Part shown: piece after piece, positions 61,191 to 64,000 of the stretch
Numbering within the stretch: position 1 is the stretch's first letter
Layout: each line of letters starts with the position of its first letter
From: Bacillota bacterium
Lineage (GTDB): Bacteria; Bacillota; Clostridia; Lachnospirales; Lachnospiraceae
Assembly (NCBI GenBank): GCA_023392615.1
Contig: JAEVYT010000002.1
Span: 376,823 to 440,822, forward strand
Direction: 5' to 3'
Length of the DNA stretch: 64,000 nucleotides
Notes under the pieces: generated by a model
Told to the model about the DNA's origin: nothing
Databases searched by the model: none
What the model saw: only the letters and a program-made list of their open reading frames with translations
Position numbers and translations under genes: made by a program

Positions 61191-62213
61191 ATGGACAAAG
61201 ATACTTTGATCTTAGCGATTGAAACCTCCTGTGATGAGACAGCAGCAGCTGTGGTGAAGAATGGTAGAGAGGTGTTATCAAATATAATATCCTCACAGAT
61301 CGAACTGCACAAATTGTACGGAGGTGTCGTTCCGGAGATTGCTTCCCGTAAACATATTGAGAAAATAAATCAGGTAATCGAAGAAGCATTATTAGAAGCG
61401 AATACAACATTAAATGATATTGATGCGATCGGGGTAACCTATGGCCCCGGTCTTGTGGGTGCATTATTAGTAGGAGTGGCAGAAGCGAAAGCAATTAGCT
61501 TTGCAACAAAGATACCTCTAGTGGGTGTTCATCATATTGAAGGACATGTATCCGCTAATTATATAGAGAATAAGGATCTGGAGCCTCCTTTTCTCTGTTT
61601 AATTGTATCAGGAGGACATACTCATCTGGTTTTAGTGAAAGAATATGGTAAATACGAGATTATCGGTAGAACTAGAGATGATGCAGCGGGTGAAGCTTTT
61701 GATAAGGTGGCTAGAGCAATTGGACTTGGTTATCCGGGCGGACCAAAGATTGATAAATTGTCCAAGGAAGGTGATGCTAAAGCAATTGCATTTCCTAGAG
61801 CAAATATTGAAGGAGCACCATATGATTTTAGCTTCAGTGGGTTAAAATCAGCTGTGTTGAATCACATTAATACATGTGAGATGAAAAAGGAAGAGATAAA
61901 CCGTGCTGATATTGCAGCCTCCTTTCAAGCTTCAGTAATTGATGTTCTAGTAACAAAGACCATGCTTGCAGCTAAGGATTACGGGATGACTAAAGTCGCT
62001 ATGGCAGGAGGGGTAGCTTCAAACTCTTCACTTCGAGAGGCTATGGCAGCTGCTTGTGAGAAAAATGGTCTTAGTTTTTACCACCCATCACCGATCTTCT
62101 GTACAGATAATGCTGCGATGATAGGTGCTGCAGCATACTATGAATATATTCAGGGTGTAAGAGCTGGACTGGACTTAAATGCAGTACCGAATTTAAAAAT
62201 AGGAGATCGATAA
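61191..62213 (+). CDS. tsaD: tRNA t6A synthesis catalytic protein TsaD
   Basis: TsaD transfers threonylcarbamoyl to A37 of tRNA. The 340-residue protein has LAIETSCDETAAAVV (start), the metal-binding VHHIEGH motif, IVSGGHTHLVLV and AMAGGVASNSSLREAM, all typical. ATG 61191 follows AGAAAGGCACG. Its stop overlaps the ispD start (TAATG), so the two are translationally coupled. Partner genes tsaE and tsaB are at 56943-58112. Confidence 0.96.
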   Translation: MDKDTLILAIETSCDETAAAVVKNGREVLSNIISSQIELHKLYGGVVPEIASRKHIEKINQVIEEALLEANTTLNDIDAIGVTYGPGLVGALLVGVAEAKAISFATKIPLVGVHHIEGHVSANYIENKDLEPPFLCLIVSGGHTHLVLVKEYGKYEIIGRTRDDAAGEAFDKVARAIGLGYPGGPKIDKLSKEGDAKAIAFPRANIEGAPYDFSFSGLKSAVLNHINTCEMKKEEINRADIAASFQASVIDVLVTKTMLAAKDYGMTKVAMAGGVASNSSLREAMAAACEKNGLSFYHPSPIFCTDNAAMIGAAAYYEYIQGVRAGLDLNAVPNLKIGDR

Positions 62214-62920
62214 TGAAAGACAGGGTAACAGCAATTGTTCTGGCAGCGGGTCGAGGGAAGCGAATGAATACTGACGTGGCGAAACAGTTTCTGGTTTTGA
62301 AGGATAAGCCTGTAATCTATTATTCCCTAAAAGCATTTGAGGAAAGCGATGTAGATGAGATTATTCTCGTCACAGGCAGCTCAATGGTGGATTATTGTAA
62401 GTGTGAGATTGTTGATCGCTATGGTTTTGACAAAGTAACAGATGTAATAGAAGGCGGAAAAGAGAGATATGATTCTGTTTATCAGGGTCTCTTGTGTTGC
62501 AATTCAGACTATGTACTGATTCATGATGGGGCTAGACCATTTATATCAACAGATTTGATTGCTAGTATTATAGAACAGGTACGAATACATAAAGCATGTT
62601 TAATAGGAACTCCGGTTAAAGAGACGATAAAGATTGTGGATACAAAGGGCTTTATTAAAGAAACGCCAGAACGGAATTTAATCTGGTCAGCACAAACTCC
62701 GCAGGCTTTTGAATATTCTTCTATTAAAAAAGCATATAATACTTTTTATGAAGAAAAGCAGAATAGGGAATATTCCATTACGGATGATGCAATGGTATAC
62801 GAAACCTTTTTAGGGCGCCCTGTAAAAATGCTTGAGGGTGATTACAAGAATATTAAACTCACAACTCCGGAGGATTTGGTGATCGCAGAACAGCTATTAA
62901 TGAGCATATTGTACGAATAA
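62213..62920 (+). CDS. ispD: 2-C-methyl-D-erythritol 4-phosphate cytidylyltransferase
   Basis: IspD makes CDP-ME in the non-mevalonate isoprenoid pathway. The 235-residue protein has AIVLAAGRGKRMN (CTP loop), VLIHDGARPFIS and DDAMVYETFLGRPVKMLEGD with NIKLTTPEDL at the end. ATG 62213 overlaps the tsaD stop by one base. The ispF gene, often adjacent, is not present here. It ends before the tRNA-Ser promoter. Confidence 0.95.
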   Translation: MKDRVTAIVLAAGRGKRMNTDVAKQFLVLKDKPVIYYSLKAFEESDVDEIILVTGSSMVDYCKCEIVDRYGFDKVTDVIEGGKERYDSVYQGLLCCNSDYVLIHDGARPFISTDLIASIIEQVRIHKACLIGTPVKETIKIVDTKGFIKETPERNLIWSAQTPQAFEYSSIKKAYNTFYEEKQNREYSITDDAMVYETFLGRPVKMLEGDYKNIKLTTPEDLVIAEQLLMSILYE

Positions 62921-62963
62921 TATCAAAAAATGAAACAATTCTTAAAAATATAGGAAAAGACTA

Positions 62964-62992
62964 TTGACATAGGCTTTGGTAGGTGATATACT
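62964..62992 (+). promoter_or_regulatory. Promoter of the first tRNA-Ser gene
   Basis: TTGACA (62964-62969) - 17 bp - TATACT (62987-62992), 15 bp before the tRNA 5' end. Confidence 0.85.
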
Positions 62993-63007
62993 AGCAAAGC
63001 GACGTTT

Positions 63008-63093
63008 GGAGAGATGCCCGAGAGGCTTAAGGGGCTGGTCTTGAAAACCAGTGATTCCGCAAGGAACCGTGGGTTCGAATCCCACTCTCTCCG
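63008..63093 (+). tRNA. tRNA-Ser (anticodon TGA)
   Basis: The acceptor stem GGAGAGA (63008-63014) pairs with TCTCTCC (63086-63092) with discriminator G at 63093. The anticodon loop is CTTGAAA, so TGA, decoding UCN. The T arm GTGGGTTCGAATCCCAC and a long variable arm (class II) are present. No CCA is encoded, so the 3' end must be made by RNase Z and the CCA enzyme. Confidence 0.97.
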
Positions 63094-63183
63094 TTGTGAG
63101 TCAATATATCTATATATTGTATGTGTGAATTGAATATACAATACAGATTGTTGACTTGTATAGAAAATAAACATCAACCTTAT

Positions 63184-63272
63184 GGAGAAATACCCAAGAG
63201 GCCGAAGGGGCTCCCCTGGAAAGGGAGTAGGTCGTTAATAGCGGCGCGAGGGTTCGACTCCCTCTTTCTCCG
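63184..63272 (+). tRNA. tRNA-Ser (anticodon GGA)
   Basis: The acceptor stem GGAGAAA (63184-63190) pairs with TTTCTCC. The anticodon loop CTGGAAA gives GGA, reading UCC and UCU. The T arm (AGGGTTCGACTCCCT) and long variable arm are present, and CCA is not encoded. It lies 90 bp after the first tRNA-Ser and just before the rRNA promoter. Confidence 0.97.
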
Positions 63273-63333
63273 TTCCACATTTTAAGTGAAAAATCAATCA
63301 AAAAACGGTTGAAAAAATAATTTAAAAAAGTGG

Positions 63334-63362
63334 TTGACAAAGAGTTGGCGGCGTGATAAGAT
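63334..63362 (+). promoter_or_regulatory. rRNA operon promoter
   Basis: TTGACA (63334-63339) - 17 bp - TAAGAT (63357-63362), about 320 bp before the 16S rRNA 5' end. Confidence 0.85.
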
Positions 63363-63369
63363 ATCAAAG

Positions 63370-63681
63370 CTGAGTCGCACAAGACCAGCGGAAACGCTTG
63401 AAAAACTCAGTATGAACCTTGATAATTGAACAGTGAAACAACCCTGAAAATTCTAAAAAATTGAAGCTTCACATGGGCTTCAAATAGCGTCCTAACAGAC
63501 GCGTTATAGATTTTCAATTGATGCATTGAAAGATGTGTCGCGAACCGTATCGGATGTCGAAAGACATTGGGTACAACCTAAAAACAGTAAATGATAACAA
63601 TGTGATTGCAAGCAATCACATCAACAAAAACCGCAAGCGGTTTTTGGAGGCCATTGTTTATCATGACTAGATCAAAAACTT
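63370..63681 (+). other. rRNA leader with structured elements
   Basis: The leader between promoter and 16S rRNA holds hairpins ATGTC-GAAA-GACAT (63554-63567), TGTGATTG-CAAG-CAATCACA (63601-63620) and AAAAACCG-CAAG-CGGTTTTT (63626-63645). The last looks like an intrinsic terminator. An outer pairing ATGATAACAATG (63591-63602) with CATTGTTTATCAT (63652-63664) encloses both, giving a branched structure. The stretch TTGATAATTGAAC near 63420 resembles a boxA-type antitermination region. Confidence 0.55.

Positions 63682-64000
<319 letters not shown>

Noticed and set aside
62923..63382. Minus-strand frames over the tRNA-Ser genes
   Set aside because: They read through tRNA genes (SRRGERGSRT-type residues are a known artefact of tRNA-Ser).

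Overview
The window reads as the chromosome of a low-GC, motile, anaerobic Firmicute. The 16S rRNA 5' portion at the right edge, the long-form HPF, the Mbl-FlgF-FlgG gene order and the wholesale AT-rich codon use all fit the Lachnospiraceae (the Lachnoclostridium phytofermentans / Anaerocolumna neighbourhood). That placement is inferred by eye, not by a database search. Most genes lie on the + strand and are housekeeping; clear accessory signs are limited to a few stretches.

Layout. 1-99: start of a divergent HTH regulator. 222-5317: str operon (rpsL, rpsG, fusA, tuf) with a strong sigma-A promoter, long spacers carrying hairpins, and a terminator nested in a large inverted repeat. 5402-6769: a double-GNAT acetyltransferase behind an attenuator-like leader with an 11-codon ORF, flanked by two copies of a hairpin motif. 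6803-12569: BlaI/BlaR1-type regulators followed by an FtsX-type permease and ABC ATPase. 12613-13938: a frameshifted RDD membrane protein and a lipoprotein. 14173-17664: two consecutive ECF sigma / anti-sigma pairs with look-alike promoters. 18067-21366: mbl, flgF, flgG and a rod-binding protein. 21380-30589: recD2, a polysaccharide deacetylase, a nucleotidyltransferase, comF-yvyF, cvfB, an acyl-ACP thioesterase, a methyltransferase, a YjfB-like protein and trxB. 30669-34870: a secreted NlpC/P60 hydrolase and an MBOAT/SGNH O-acylation pair.

34870-40627: a DnaA-box cluster, hpf, secA, prfB (with its programmed frameshift) and cheW. 40661-43358: a structured leader and a polar amino-acid ABC transporter. 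43567-46573: ACT-domain protein, homoserine dehydrogenase and a phosphoglycerate-mutase-like probable homoserine kinase. 47387-51756: a TPP-riboswitch thiamine salvage operon (cytX, thiM, thiE, thiD), interrupted by two tandem ~255-bp foldback repeats. 52449-62920: tex, a YdcF protein, FMN-riboswitch ribU, the tsaE-tsaB-rimI cluster, threonine aldolase, rnz, tsaD and ispD. 62964-64000: two tRNA-Ser genes, then the promoter, leader and first ~320 nt of a 16S rRNA gene.

How it works together: translation (str operon, hpf, prfB, Tsa enzymes for t6A, tRNAs, rRNA) dominates. Envelope stress and surface modification (BlaR1-ABC, two ECF systems, deacetylase, NlpC, MBOAT/SGNH) form a second theme, and vitamin uptake under riboswitch control a third. 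The most unusual non-coding elements are the tandem foldback repeats in the thi operon, the multi-hairpin leader of the amino-acid transporter, the oriC-like DnaA-box cluster far from any dnaA in the window, and the leader/repeat pair around the acetyltransferase gene. No CRISPR array, complete insertion sequence or prophage was seen.
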